Part shown: one piece after another, positions 1 to 12,088 of the stretch | Numbering within the stretch: the first letter of the stretch is position 1 | Layout of the letters: each line of letters begins with the position of its first letter | From: Cyclaneusma minus | Lineage: Eukaryota > Ascomycota > Leotiomycetes > Marthamycetales > Marthamycetaceae | Length of the DNA stretch: 64,000 nt | Assembly: GCA_037179335.1 (NCBI GenBank) | Contig: JAKZHN010000005.1 | Location: forward strand, 558,001-622,000 | Direction: 5' to 3' | Position numbers and translations under genes: made by a program | Notes under the pieces: model-generated | Databases searched by the model: none | What the model saw: the letters and a program-made list of their open reading frames with translations, nothing else | What the model was told of the DNA's origin: nothing

Positions 1-1517
1 CCGCATCCCTTCCATAGATCTGAAACAAAGTCCACGTCGGCATCCCCGGCGAATACCAAAACCCATGCATCCAAAACGGCCTCCCCACCTCATTCGCACC
101 GTTCCTCTCCCTCGTCTCCCCGGTCTCACAATCAATTTCCTCCCTCTCCTCCTTCTCCTCTACCTTCTCAACAACAGCAGCCTCAAAGCTAATCTCAAAC
201 AACCTCGCCTTACTCCAACTACTAAAAACCACCAATTTCATCCCCGCGTCGCCGAACACAGGCAGTCGTCCGGTTTTTCGCTGCAGTGAGGCGAGTGCTT
301 CTTGCTGTGAGCGGGTTCCTTGCGTGGCGATGGAGTGGCGCACGACTAAGGCGGTGGCAGAGAGTGGAGCGGAGAAGAGGGACGAGGCGGGGAGTAGGGC
401 GTGTACGCCGGACACGGCGTTGGCGATGTAGGCTTTGTGGGCGGGGAGGAGATCGGAAGAGAGGGTGGAGCGTAGGCTGAATATGTTGCTGATGCAGATG
501 GTGCGCGTGGAGCGGTGGGGGATGGTGGGGGAGAGGGCGAGGTGGGTTATCCATGCTGTAAGGATGTCGTTGTCGCTGAGGAAGGGTTTAGGGGTTTGAG
601 GCGAGGAGGAAGCCGATTCTGTAGTGGAGCGGGTGAGCGAGGAGAGGGTTCTGGATTTCAGGGAAGAGAAAAAGGCGGCGGGGAGGCAGACAGTGCGAAC
701 GTCTTGCTTGGGGTGTCCTACTTGCTCCCAGAGCATGCGGAGGGCGAAGACAAGAAAGGATATGCCGGTGAGGTGGCGATCTTGGAGGATGAAGGGCCCC
801 TGGGGTGCCGTGCCGAAATTTTCAAGCGGGTTAGTGGCGAAGCCGTGGAAGGGAAGGATCTTGGATTCGCGGCCGGAGAGCACGGCGCTCCAGGCGTCGA
901 AGAGGAGTCGTAGACCTATGGCGTCGAGGAGGGTATGTGGCCAGGTGATGGTCACGAGCGTAGCGTCGGAGAAGGAGACTATGTGGAGGAAGAGCTGGCC
1001 GACGTCTGCGTAGAGGTAGTCTTCGAGCTTCGTAGGGTGATCAGGAGTCCTGGTAAGTGATTTAAACTCATGGTTTGAGAACAGTACAGCTGGACGAGAG
1101 GTTCCTTTTGTTGGAATTTTGGAAGCGATAGGGTGTTGGGAAAGGCTGGTCTCCAAGTTCACGTGCGAATATCTGAAAGCTGCCCGTTTTTCATCGAAAC
1201 TTTCGGGAATATGGTACTCGAGCTTTCCCGCATCCTGTTCCAAGTCAGATGTTCGGCCTCATGCGGCATGCCTGTACATCTAGGGACGTCTTCACGTTTG
1301 AGCGCAACCTGGCCCCTAACTTTCTCCAGTCACCAATCTCCATCAGCCGTGCAAGAGCACCACGAAGTTTCTCTGGGTCCAGCACATCATTGAAACCCGC
1401 CGTGAAGTCGAGAATTATCCTCCGGTTCGTAGCAGTATCGTCTTTTGAAAACAGGGGGACAACAGTGTCTGTTGGAACCCTAGTTGGCCTAGTCGGCTTG
1501 CTGCTGATATGACCCAT
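1..1517 (-). CDS. BAHD-like fungal acyltransferase (3' end outside window)
   Basis: Exons 1517-1296 and 1234-<1, with a 61-nt GT...AG intron; about 485 residues are visible and the C-terminus lies beyond the left edge. The ATG at 1517 starts MGHISSKPTRPTRV. The frame carries the block KLGARLRSN / DAGKLEYHIP across the splice and then WPHTLLDAIG near residue 175. HTLLD fits the HxxxD catalytic motif of the BAHD transferase family (PF02458), where His deprotonates the acceptor and acyl-CoA is the donor. The typical fungal blocks LLFDAWSAVLSGRE and PLENFG follow. Substrate is unknown; relatives act on secondary-metabolite alcohols or amines. No biosynthetic partner gene lies next to it inside the window. 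The last visible ~80 codons switch abruptly to G-rich codons. A TATATATA stretch sits ~120 bp upstream of the start. Confidence 0.85.
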
Positions 1518-3051
1518 GCTGCGCTGATGAAGCGTGATAAATATCGCAATCTAGTCTCTCAGGGCTCTCACAGCGTCTGGGTGGAGGAAACGGTCAATGG
1601 ATGTCCTTTGATTTAGCTGGCCGGACAGAGCAGTATATATAGGTTGAGAGCAGTCACCTCAATCAACCAGGCACTCAACAATCGCACTCGGGCCTCGGCT
1701 GGAGATCAAATACTCACTTCAACGTTACCTTCCATTATTCACAAGTACCGTTGGGACCTCGGGACCAGGGGCTTTCCCAGGTCTGTATGACAAGTTGGAT
1801 ATGCCAGATCACGAAATCTGGCATATTTTCAGCAGATCAATGTCACCGTCGCGGGAGTAATATTGAGGCCGGCTCCGAGCGCTGTCACACATCCTGTCAC
1901 AGTGCCAATCAAACCGATCTCGCACAAATCTTGTGAAACGATGAATTTTCCTAGGAGAGGTCTGTGGTAGCCCATACGCCCTTGAGCTACTGGGCAAGAA
2001 AAAGAAAGAAATGAAAGCGACGAAAAAAGACCCTTGGCCGTCCATCGATCCTGACCCCCGAGCATCCTTACCACTCCTGAAAACCATATTTACTCGCCAG
2101 ACGCCCTCTTCTTCAGGTTTCCTTCTCTGCGTCAAAACCGAGCAGTCGAGGTACATGTAAGCGCGGGCGTCCTTGGAAGATTCGGGGGCTTTGTGTCGTA
2201 AGAAAAGGGACCATTCGTGGTGGCAGAAGAAAGAGGGGAAGAGAGCGCGGGACACGGGTAACTGAGGCCCAACCGAGAGGCACCCGTCGTCGGCGACGCT
2301 ATCGTCGCGAAAGTGTCGTCGATGAAGCAAAGCTTTCCGTGGTGTACGAAAAAAGAACCGCTCCTCCATGAAAACTAGGTGAACGGGGGACCGCTAGACG
2401 TAGACGCTGGAGTGGTGAAGGTCGAGCAGGGAGAACTTCGTATACTCGGAATCGATGGGGACTGCTTGCTCCATGTTGCGGTAAACGTGAAGATCCACCG
2501 AGAAGGTCCACCCGGACTGTTGATGAAGAGCCGCGGAAGAAAGTCGCGGAATGTGGAATAAAGCTGTAGAAAAGCTGAAGGAAATGATGCCGCTCTCTAT
2601 AACCTTGCGGTTAGGCCCCCTTCTATGATCCTCACCCCTCCTCCTTCCCATCGCAATGGCAAAGACCGAAGCATAAAGAGCAAAGTGAGGGTATGATACT
2701 GAGCAGCCACCGGAAACGCCTCGAGATGCAGGTCCAGGCAAGCAAAAAACGCCAACCTCAAGGAAGATCATGCGCACGTCGCAAGAAATCGAAATTTAGA
2801 ACGCAAGGATTTCCAAGCGCACTTCCCAGCGGAAGATTCACCCATATGCAGACGCTTCGTGAAGTTTAATTGAGCGAAGTTGACGTGAGGCCCAGTCCGA
2901 ACGTTTGATGGTTCAGACTTCTGTGTTCCTCTCTCGCTGGGCTCTTGAGACCACCCTTGCGAGTGAACGCAGGTAGAACCCAGAGACGAACCAGCTTCAG
3001 TATCGCAAAGAGTTCACGAAAATGACACCAGAAAACTGACATCTCGTCCGA
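1518..3051. other. Intergenic stretch, no supported gene
   Basis: This 1.5 kb lies between the start of the acyltransferase and the stop of taspase. Open frames exist, the longest at 1809-2369 on the minus strand, but they have no recognisable domain and no plausible exon partners. One TACATGTA palindrome lies at 2152-2159. I see nothing else. Confidence 0.6.
1634..1642 (-). promoter_or_regulatory. Possible TATA element of the acyltransferase gene
   Basis: An AGTATATATAGG stretch lies about 120 bp upstream of the minus-strand ATG at 1517. The element is nearly palindromic, so orientation is inferred only from the neighbouring gene. Confidence 0.3.
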
Positions 3052-5238
3052 TCAGCGGATGCGAATCTTTCGAGCACCCTGCACTGTCACACCGGGAGTG
3101 CTTCCAATGCGAGACATCACACTGCAAGGATCCTTCTCGTTTGAGTGCATCGAGGCCAGAGCAAAAGAGTCGGTGTTGTGTGCAAAGTGAAGATAGTAGC
3201 CATACTGGGTCTTCTTGACGGCCATGATACCAATGGCTCCAGCAGAGTGGCTGCTCTTCACTCCTGGATGATCCATGAAGTCGTTTTCGACGAATGACAC
3301 CATGGCTTCCTCCTCAGTGGCAGGCCTCATGGCACCACCACGGCCTTTGCGGGTATTGAAGTACAGTCTTTCTGCGCACTTCTGCGAGGCCATCGTGGTC
3401 GCCATGTGCTCGCCGGTGCCGCTGGTGACGGCCGCAACACTGACGCTTTCTTCATCGAATGGATCAACTGGAATGACTGCCGAGCCGACTCCCACAAGCG
3501 CTGCAGGACCAACGCGACCGCGATGCTTCATACCGATACCACCTGAGGAAGAGCCAGCGGCAATGTTACCGTCCATGTCGATTGCGATAGCGCCCACGGT
3601 GTCATTGATCATGTCACTCCTGCTGTCTCTGGGCATCTTCGGCGATTCGGTGTCAAGCGCGTCCTTATTGTCCAGATGTCCCGGGTGTGAGGGTGCCGAG
3701 GTCTTCTCTCCAGTCATACCAACTTTGACGGTTGTCATGGGAGAGTCAATCGCAGCAGTCAGTTCAGCGGCCGATACCGGCTTAGTCGAGGCCATTGGCA
3801 CGCCGTCGCTGTCTTGAGTACCGTCCATGTCACCACCTGCGACGCTACTAGACATCTTGCTCTTACCACGGGCAGTGGTATCATCTCCATCGCCAGGAGA
3901 CACCTCTCGACCACTCCTCAACATGCCGGCATACGAGGAGCCGGTTGCTGACAGCGGCGATCGTTCAGGAGTGTACCTCTTACTCTTCAGGCGTTTCGCT
4001 GGCGGCTGGCCAGCGTCTGAAGACAAGGGACTTGGGGACCTACCGGCCGACTTTGGAGGCGCGCCTTGTGGATGAGCGGATGCGGGTGACACTGATCTCG
4101 CGGACGCAGGTCGAGATCTGGAGGGAGAATCGCCATCTGGCGTCGGCGACAAAAACACTTGTGGGTAGTTCTCCGGACCAGGAGAGTCGGGCTGACCCTC
4201 GTTCCATGTCGCACTCTGTAAAGCCTGCCCATGATCTGACGTCGCTGCCTGAAGCGTGAAGTCCTCATCGTCGCTAGTTTCAGGGTCGCCGGTAGGTTCT
4301 TCGGATTTGGGTCGGCCCGGAATCGCGGGCACAAATGTGGCGTCCACCTTTTGAAGATCAGCAGCCCATCTCCGCCATCGGTCCTCGGCATTCCTCGAGA
4401 TTAACGCTGTATGTGGCACGATAGGGATCTTCTTGGACCACGCAAAATCGGTCGCTCCTCGGGCTACGAGTATGTTAGGCGGCACTCTGCGGAGTGAAAG
4501 CTGCTCATTAGACGCATCCAGGATGACTCGGGCCAAGTGGATTGGGTTCTTGATCTCTGGGTATGGTTAACGTTGGTAATTATGACTTCTCTCTTCATGT
4601 ACTTACGAGCTACCGCACCACAGGCGCCGCTTCTTCCCTGATGATCAACGATTGTTGCATCGGCCTCAACAATCCCGTCAATTGACAGATTGCTACCGTA
4701 TCCAGCATTGGTGATCTCCTTATCCTCCAAGACCCTGATGGCGGTTTCAACTGCATCCACCGCAGTTCCTCCCGCCTTGAGCACCCTGAGTGCCAAGCGA
4801 GCAGCACTGACTTGGTTAGCGAGGAAATTTCAGTTATACAAACAGGGGAACTCACTCCTCGCAAGCTGCAAGATGGATGTGCTCATTCGTCTGACTATGA
4901 TAACCTGCTCCTGCATGGACAAAGATAGCAGCTGTCGTTTGACCTTGGGGAGCCTGGGCTCGGCGACCGAACAGTCGGTCGGTGGTTCCATCCATTGCGA
5001 CGTCCGATTCGAGGGCACTACCATGCTCGTTAAAGAACTCGGCATCGGAGGAGGTCTCAGATGGAGTCGATTCCGAATTCGAGGCGCTTCGCATTGTTGG
5101 CTGTGGGGAGGCTTGCCTGGATCGGCTCAGACGTCCATAGGCATCGCGAAGATGTCGACCAACTCCGTCGAGGCTCTCCTGGTCTCTGCCACCTAGCTCG
5201 ATCTCACTGCTCGTTGCTGGAGCTGTATCTTTGATCAT
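3052..5238 (-). CDS. Taspase-1-like threonine aspartase (asparaginase-2 family, Ntn hydrolase)
   Basis: Exons 5238-4856, 4806-4607 and 4556-3052, introns of 49 and 50 nt, 695 aa. The N-terminal tail is Ser-rich; the Ntn fold starts near residue 115 with AAIFVHAGAGYHS, then CEDAARLALRVLKAGGTAVDAVETAI and ITNAGYGSNLSIDG, all hallmarks of PF01112. The catalytic Thr is Thr514 in NDTVGAIAIDMDGN, followed by GSSSGGIGMKHRGRVGPAALVG. Cleavage before this Thr would yield alpha and beta subunits. In animals taspase-1 cuts after Asp in regulators such as MLL; the fungal substrate is unknown. Human taspase is ~420 aa; the extra length is mostly a ~240-residue Ser/Pro/Asp-rich, probably disordered insertion (about residues 260-500) just before the nucleophile. 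Splice joins restore the family sequence exactly, so the model is strong. Confidence 0.92.
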
Positions 5239-6723
5239 GATGACCTCGAGAAAATACGAGGCGGTTGAGGCTGGCGGATTGAAGATGCTGAGGTATAGGG
5301 TGACTGAAGGGCAACCAACCTCACCTCAGAGAGGAGACGAGGTGAAGTGGACGAAGTGAGGTAATGAGAAAGTGAAGAGCGCGATATGATTAGGCGAGAC
5401 GATTAGGAGGAGTATGATATTGTTCTGGCCTAGTAGTAAAGGTTAGAACATTCGATAGCAGTCAGCGCTGACGGCAGTTGGTGAACGAGTTCACAGTTGG
5501 AAAAGATGAATTGAAAGATGAAAGAGGTTACAGTGAGTCCAAGTTTGGCGGTAAAGAGGAGGGGTACCGACAACGTCCGGGAAGAACGATGTGAAGTTGG
5601 GAGATGAGGATTGTGTGCTGTTGCGTGGGAAGAGAGAGAATATGGTCAGTCCACGCTTGGTGGTAGAGATGAGGGGTATCGAGAGCGCCCGGAGTATTGA
5701 CAGCGCCCGGGGGTATCGACAGTGTCCGGGGAAATCGAGTGTGAAGTTTGGGGATGGAGATTGTGTACTGGTACGCGAAAGAGAGAGAATACAGGGAGTC
5801 CACGCGGAGCTGGTAGAGAGGATTGGTATCGACAGCGCCCGGGGATATCGACGTGAAGTTCAGAGATGAAGATTGTGTGCTGCCGCGGGAAAGATGGTCA
5901 CCTACTTCGAGTTGCGAGAAGATTGATCTCCCCGAAGCCTGTGCTGTCTGTATGTTCCAGACTTCACGGCTCGACAGGTCTGATGGATGGTTCTGCTCAG
6001 GCGGCAGCGGTGGTGGCTTAAAGTGCAATGAGCGTCAATCTGGAAGAAGGCCACAAATGGCGCGGTTCTTTGACGATGTGATAACGAATAAGCAGGGAGT
6101 GATATAGGGAACGACTGAAGGGTCTTGGTGATGTTTGGAAGAGAAAGTCGATAAGTAGTAAGAGACGTCTCATGGACACCGACCGACAAGCAGCAAGCTT
6201 TGCACGGCGAGGAAAGGCTGCCGGCCGCAGAACGCTTGCTTCAATCATATCAATTTTTTCATCCTGCCAGTCTCCCATGTGCTCCTTCCTCGCGACCGTG
6301 AAACAACATCTTTGATTGCACTAACTCAAACTCCACCTGCCTTGGTACTTGTATCAAAGTGTTGTGAGATGTTCCTTCCTTCGACATGGTTGTTGACGAG
6401 GCGAAGGGCTCGAACGGGATCATCGAGTATGTGCAGCCGGAAAGACTAAAACTGTCGCCTCACATCTCAGGCGCCCATATGTGCACGTGTCGCGGCGGGG
6501 CGGATTATCCAGCTCCCAGCGTAATCGCACCTTGAGGTTAAAGTAGGCGGTCACTCAATTGCCAATTTGTTCGAACCCACCACACCACCTCTCCTTGTCA
6601 TCTGGAGCTGAAAATATCTCCTGGGGACAGCGACCTGAATAGCAGCACTAATTTCCTGCCCAGCAGGCGAATTGATCAACAAGTGTTTGCTGGCAGTGCT
6701 GCGCTCAGCTCCCTAAGCCCAAC
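5239..6723. other. Divergent intergenic region between taspase and ARP3
   Basis: Taspase reads left from 5238 and ARP3 reads right from 6724, so this 1.5 kb holds both promoters. It contains the tandem repeat at 5535-5900. The rest shows no domain-bearing frame. Confidence 0.5.
5535..5900. repeat. Imperfect tandem repeat, unit ~120-140 bp
   Basis: Three to four degenerate copies of a block that starts GTGAAGTT(T/G)GGGATGGAG, goes on with a GAGAGAGAATA segment and AGTCCACGC, and ends with GGTATCGACAGCGCCCGGGG. Starts lie near 5590, 5731 and 5853, with a partial copy from about 5535. It lies about 300 bp upstream of the taspase start. Open frames across it are repetitive by-products. Confidence 0.7.
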
Positions 6724-8435
6724 ATGGCTTCTCACACCCCCGCCGTTGTCATGGACAAGTAAGTGCTGCTTCACCCTCCCTTGACGAAATCCGAGGCTTT
6801 TAGTCTATGTCGTAGCTTTATATATACTAACTCATATCTCCAGCGGTACTGGGTACTCGAAGCTTGGTGAGCTCTTCCGATATACGAACCATCGAATTCA
6901 ATGCTATAGCAGGCTGACCAGCTTGGACGAATAGGTTTCGCCGGCAATGATTCGCCTTCGTTCGTCTTTCCTACCGCCATTGCGACCAAAGGACCTACAG
7001 GAGCAAGTGGAGGCGCCGGATCTGGACGACCCGCTGTTGCCAACAAGCCATCTTATCTGACCGGAGGTGCTGGACCGGGCGGACATCTGTCGATGAAGCG
7101 AGGAACAGAGGACCTGGACTTCTTCATCGGCGATGAAGCTCTGGCCGCAGCTAATGGACCTGGTACGCTGGATGAGGATTCACTTTCAATCGAGGCTCAA
7201 ATGTCTGACAAGATACAGGTTATGGCATCCACTACCCAATCCGCCACGGTCAGATTGAGAACTGGGTACGTCGAGTCCGATGATTTGGTTTCTGCGGATA
7301 CTGACTATTCCAGGATCACATGGAACGTTTCTGGTCGAACTCCATATTCAAGTACCTCCGAGTCGAGCCGGAAGATCACTACTTTTTGCTGACCGAGCCG
7401 GTATGCGCCCCTGAATGCTTCCAATCTATCGACAACACTGCTGACATTGCATCTCAAGCCTCTTAACCCTCCCGAAAACCGCGAAAACACCGCCGAGATT
7501 ATGTTCGAATCCTTCAATTGCGCCGGTCTTTACATTGCCGTACAAGCCGTTCTGGCATTAGCAGCATCGTGGACGTCCTCCAAAGTATCCGACAGATCTT
7601 TGACTGGAACAGTCATTGATTCCGGTGACGGTGTTACCCACGTTATTCCTGTCGCTGAGGGATATGTCATCGGTTCATCCATCAAGTCGATTCCTATTGC
7701 CGGTCGCGATATTACCTACTTCGTTCAATCGCTGCTGAGAGATCGCGGTGAGCCCGACTCCTCTCTCAAGACTGCCGGAGAAATCAAAGAGGAATACTGC
7801 TACGTTTGCCCCGATATCGTCAAGGAGTTCTCCCGATTCGATCGAGATCCATCTCGTTTTGCGAAGCACACCGTTACCCAGCCTGGAGGACGACAAGTGA
7901 CGGTCGATGTTGGCTATGAGCGCTTCTTAGCCCCTGAGATCTTCTTCAACCCCGAAATCTACTCATCCGACTTTTTGACCCCTCTCCCCACTGTTGTCGA
8001 CGACGTTATCAAGTCCGCGCCAATCGATGTTCGCCGTGGACTCTACAAGAACATTGTGCTGTCCGGCGGAAGCACGCTGTACAAAGACTTTGGACGAAGG
8101 CTGCAACGAGACATCAAGCACTTGGTTGACTCGAGAATCAGGGCCAGCGAGGTGAAGAGTGGCGGTGCCAAGAGTGGCGGTTTGGACGTGCAAGTCATTA
8201 CGCACAAGAGGCAACGACATGGACCATGGTTTGGAGGAAGTCTGCTAGGACAGACGCCAGAGTTCCGAAGTTATTGCCATACCAAAGCAGGTAAGTCTTG
8301 GGCGTCCAAGCTCGTTTTGTTTCGAGATCGGAATGTTTGCAGCACTTATGCTAACAATCTGAACTAGACTACGAGGAATACGGACCGTCGATTGTGAGAC
8401 GATTCGCTCTGCTAGGAGGACCAGCCGGATCATAG
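6724..8435 (+). CDS. ARP3: Actin-related protein 3 (Arp2/3 complex)
   Basis: Seven exons: 6724-6758, 6844-6866, 6935-7162, 7219-7265, 7314-7400, 7459-8290, 8368-8435; 439 aa, matching the family (about 420-450). Residues 1-25 give MASHTPAVVMDNGTGYSKLG, the actin nucleotide-binding phosphate-1 loop. Later blocks include YGIHYPIRHGQIENWDHMERFW, LLTEPPLNPPENRE, TGTVIDSGDGVTHVIPVAEG (phosphate-2 loop) and LYKNIVLSGGSTLYKDFG (adenosine motif); it ends with SIVRRFALLGGPAGS. A fungal Gly/Ala-rich insertion lies near residue 45. Arp3 pairs with Arp2 as the seed of branched actin filaments at cortical patches and endocytic sites. Many small 5' exons are typical of fungal actin-family genes. Each splice junction was fixed by the conserved sequence. 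Confidence 0.97.
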
Positions 8436-8817
8436 ATGCCTTTAGCGCCAAGGGGAGAGACATCGGGCGTCACAAAAGCCATTTTACAAGCGAGGACATG
8501 AAGCGGGATGTTGAATCAAAATTCCATTAAACGTCCATGGTCGATTGCATTAATGGTGAACTTCGCAAGTGTACATGTAAGAAAAGGGGGGAAAGCAGTG
8601 ATCATTCCCTGACCAAAGCGCCTTCTACCCCAGCGGAGCGGCTCTTCCCCACCCCCGTGCTTGGCACCCCGCATATCATCGGCTTTGACGTCCCTTCTCC
8701 TAACACCGAGCTTGTGGTACTTGCTGATAACCTAGTAGGAAGACGACCTGCTCTGCTCCCAACGATGTGTCGTATTCTACTGCACCAGTTGTCTTTCCTA
8801 ATACACAACCATCCAAT

Positions 8818-10364
8818 ATGAAGATCCGAATAAATAACGGCTTCTATAGCACGAAACTACTTCGCCGGTCCCTTCGTCCAGGCCATCGGCAATGGCAGCA
8901 GCGACGACACGCAGGAGGCGGACTCGGCCAGAAGTTGAACTCTGACCGGTATGTCTGAATTTCTACGAAGTTCCTCATACTACAATCTGTAGCTCATTCA
9001 AGATACCCAACACAGCGTAAACTTCCCCGGCGCAGTAAACTCCAAATTCACCACCACGCTCGCCTTCGAAGCGACCCCCTCCGCCATCCCCACCTTCCGC
9101 ATAATGTCCCAAGACGGCAGCATCCTCGACCCCGCCTACGCGCCCACCACCTCCTCCTCCGAAGCGATTTCCTACTACCGCAACATGATTGAAGTATCCA
9201 TGATGGACGAAATCATGCTGAACGCACAGCGTCAGGGACGTCTGAGTTTCTATATGCCGAATGCGGGCGAGGAGGGGATTAGTGTGGGGAGTGCGAGTGC
9301 GTTGGAAAAGGGGGATGTGTGTTTTCTGCAGTATAGGGAAGCGGGAGTACTCAAACAGAGGGGGTTTACGTTGGATGATTTTATGGCGCAGCTTTTTTCG
9401 AATGTGAGGGATCATGGGAGGGGGAGGAATATGCCGGTGCATTATGGGAGTAAGGAGTTGAATATTGTGAGTCTTGTTCTCTCACAAACCAGCGATCCGT
9501 TGCGATTTAGGGGCTTTACTTCGTGGGTTACTTCAGGAACTATATATCCTTCTCGTGAGTATTTGGATTGGTTTATCTGACAATCGGTTCTAGCATACCA
9601 TCTCCTCAACCCTAGCAACGCAAATCCCCCACGCCGCCGGCGCCGCCTACGCCCTCAAACTCCAAGCCCTCACCAACCCCGCCCTCCCCCCGCGCATCGT
9701 AGCCTGCTATTTCGGCGAGGGCGCCGCGTCTGAAGGCGACTTCCACGCCGCCCTCAACATAGCCGCTACCCGCTCCTGTCCCGTCGTGTTCATCTGCCGC
9801 AACAACGGCTATGCCATCTCAACCCCCACTTTAGAACAATACCGCGGCGACGGCATCGCTTCTCGCGGCCGCGGTTACGGAATCGATACTATACGCGTGG
9901 ATGGAAATGATGTATGGGCCGTGAAAGAAGTAACACGACGCGCGCGCGAACTCGCACTATCCGATGGCGGAAAACCCGTACTGATAGAAGCGATGAGCTA
10001 CCGCGTCTCGCACCACAGCACCTCCGATGATTCGTTTGCATACCGTGCGCGCATCGAAGTTGAGGATTGGAAGCGGCGAGACAATCCGATTACGCGGCTG
10101 CGCAAGTATTTAGAACTGCAGGGAGTTTGGGACGAGGAGAAAGAAAAGGAGCTGAGGGCGGAGATTAAGAAGGAGTTGTTGGGGGCGTTTAAGAGGGCCG
10201 AGAGGGAGAAGAAACCGCCGATTCGCGCGCTGTTTGAGGATGTTTATGAGGAGATGACGCCGGAGTTGGAAGAGCAGATGAGGGAGCTGAGGGGGGTGAT
10301 GGAGAGGTATCCGGGGGAGTATGATGTTGGTGGGTATGAGGGGGGGATTGAGAGTTTGAAGTAG
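8818..10364 (+). CDS. Branched-chain 2-oxoacid dehydrogenase E1 alpha subunit, mitochondrial
   Basis: Exons 8818-8948, 9016-9466 and 9594-10364, 450 aa. The ATG at 8818 is the first in frame and gives a basic, Ser/Arg-rich presequence (MKIRINNGFYSTKLLRRS) suited to mitochondrial import. The thiamine-diphosphate motif runs from GEGAASEGDFHAALN (about residue 235) to NN at 264-265. HHSTSDD at 334-340 matches the phosphorylation loop of the E1 alpha family. The enzyme decarboxylates 2-oxo acids from Leu, Ile and Val and feeds the E2 lipoyl domain; the E1 beta gene is not in this window. Codons switch from C-ending to G-rich twice, within exon 2 (~9230) and again within exon 3 (~10080). The pyruvate dehydrogenase E1 alpha alternative fits less well, because the blocks YREAGVLKQRGF and HHSTSDDSFAYR are of the branched-chain type. 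Confidence 0.95.
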
Positions 10365-11281
10365 AGTCCTAACTTTAAATATTTACGTAGGGTAATAGTC
10401 ACGGGGTCTTGTTGCGAAGGCTCTCTACCTTAATTACTTCGAGACCCGTAGGGCCACAAGTATATAGTTCAAATCGACGCGTTTTCACTAACAACAAATC
10501 TCCCGAAAAAACTCAAGCTGTCATGCCCGCTGTTTCCCCTTCACACTCCACGGTTTACTTGGTCACGGCTAACCGCTTTCTAGATCCCGGTACAAACCAA
10601 CGATGAGAGATTCGAACCACGGCGATCTTAACAAACAGGCAAAACACCGTTGTTGGAAAAGATACTGCAGTACTTTGCTGTCAGAAGGGAGTGGCGGTCC
10701 TGCAGGACCCCAGTTTGGCAAAGGCGTTGAGCCTTGAAATACGCAGCGAAGCGAGGAGCTTTGAATACTCGCGGTACGGGTAAGATACCTCTATATTTCC
10801 ATTACAGCGGTCTTGGCAACTTGAGCATACGTATGAGAAAAGAGATTTTTTTTTCTTCTCCTCGCCTGTATAGTTTGCTTGTACGAGCGGAAGTAGAGTA
10901 GGGCACTTCACGCGTGAGGATTGTTGCAGACTTCACCGTTGTTTGTCGGCTTTTCCAGCTAGACTGATGCCTGCCTGTATGGTCTGGATCTTAGGAGAGA
11001 AATCGTTTGATTGTCATTGGCTTCACAGTAGGCTGCGTGAGTCAAGAGTCTTTTTTTGCAATACACTCAAATTCATAACTTCGTACATACATGCTACCAA
11101 GAAATGCCATCTTGCCAATCCCAATATCCACACATGCCCATTCCAATTGTTCCCGCGTTTCGCAACACTACCGCTTCTCTTTCCATTGATGAATCCAGAG
11201 GATATATACGCCACTCCACACGAGCCATCAAAGCGGCAGGCTCTGCCACTGATAGATACCTAGGAGTCTTGGACTAGCACT
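10365..11281. other. Convergent intergenic region, nothing recognised
   Basis: The 3' ends of the E1 alpha gene (+) and the Egh16-like gene (-) face each other across 0.9 kb. Short frames only. A GATTCGAACCAC string near 10610 resembles a tRNA T-arm but has no matching stem. Confidence 0.6.
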
Positions 11282-12088
11282 CTAGACGCGGAAAGCCCTA
11301 GCGCGTCTAGTGAAATTGCCAGAAGAGCCCGAAGAGCCCATCTGGACGGCAAAGACACCGCCGAAGGGACCGGCAGGGTTGTTGTTCGAGACCTTGATCA
11401 AGCAGAGGTTGTTGATGTTGTTGATGGTTCCTTTGCAGCTGGTTCCAGCGGGGATGTCAATAGCGATAGGCTATTTCATTGATGTTAGTCAGAAATTCTC
11501 CATTATTAAGGTACTCGAATAGGGGCAAGGGAAACTCACGTAGTCCTCGTTGACGTTGTCAGCACGCTTGCTGAGAAATCCCATCTTCACCAGAGCGCGA
11601 GTCCACAGACTGCGCTTGCGCTGACTGGGAGCCTCGATGTTGCCGTTCTCGCCAGCAGGCTGCTTGGTGACAGTCATATCAGCTGCCTCAGACCACTTGC
11701 CGGTGGCGGTAGAGTCGATGAGGGCTTGGACTGGACCAGCGCCGTCGGTGGTCACGATGTGGTAGGTGCCGGTGACGGAACCGCCGTCGCTGACCTGGGG
11801 GAGAGTGTCGCCGGAAAGAGCCATGGCATCGGCGAGGTCGTTAAGCTGGTTGTTGCCGGTGCCGTCTTCGGTGTATCCGATGTCGTTGTCGGTGTGGATG
11901 TCTTGAGACCAGAAGACGGTCGTGTCGACTTCGGTCACGGAGTTGTCGCCAGCGCCGGGGACGACGCCGCCTTTGATGCCGAGGGCGGTGCCGTTGCCGC
12001 CTTGGTCACCGGTGATGACAGCAATCTTGCCGTGGGCGGCGGCGAGAGGGGTGAGTGCGAGAGCACAGAGGGCGAATTGGGCGTACAT
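11282..12088 (-). CDS. Egh16-like secreted protein (Gas1/gEgh16 family)
   Basis: Exons 12088-11540 and 11470-11282, one 69-nt intron, 245 aa. The N-terminus MYAQFALCALALTPLAAAHG is a clear signal peptide with likely cleavage near AAA-HG. The mature part has the family's GDQGGNGTALGI segment and ends with GTSCKGTINNINNLCLIKV followed by NPAGPFGGVFAVQM, where Cys residues probably form disulfides. PF11327 proteins were found as appressorium- or infection-induced secreted proteins in plant-pathogenic fungi, but they also occur in other fungi, so a host role is only inference. A dibasic RKR and a KR site near residues 158 and 175 could be Kex2 targets. The gene stands alone between long non-coding stretches. 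Confidence 0.88.

Noticed and set aside
1809..2369. 186-codon minus-strand frame
   Set aside because: No recognisable domain, mixed composition and no supporting splice partner; overlapping frames are equally open.
10570..10625. Possible tRNA (GATTCGAACCAC string)
   Set aside because: The T-arm stem does not pair and no D-arm or anticodon arm fits on the minus strand.
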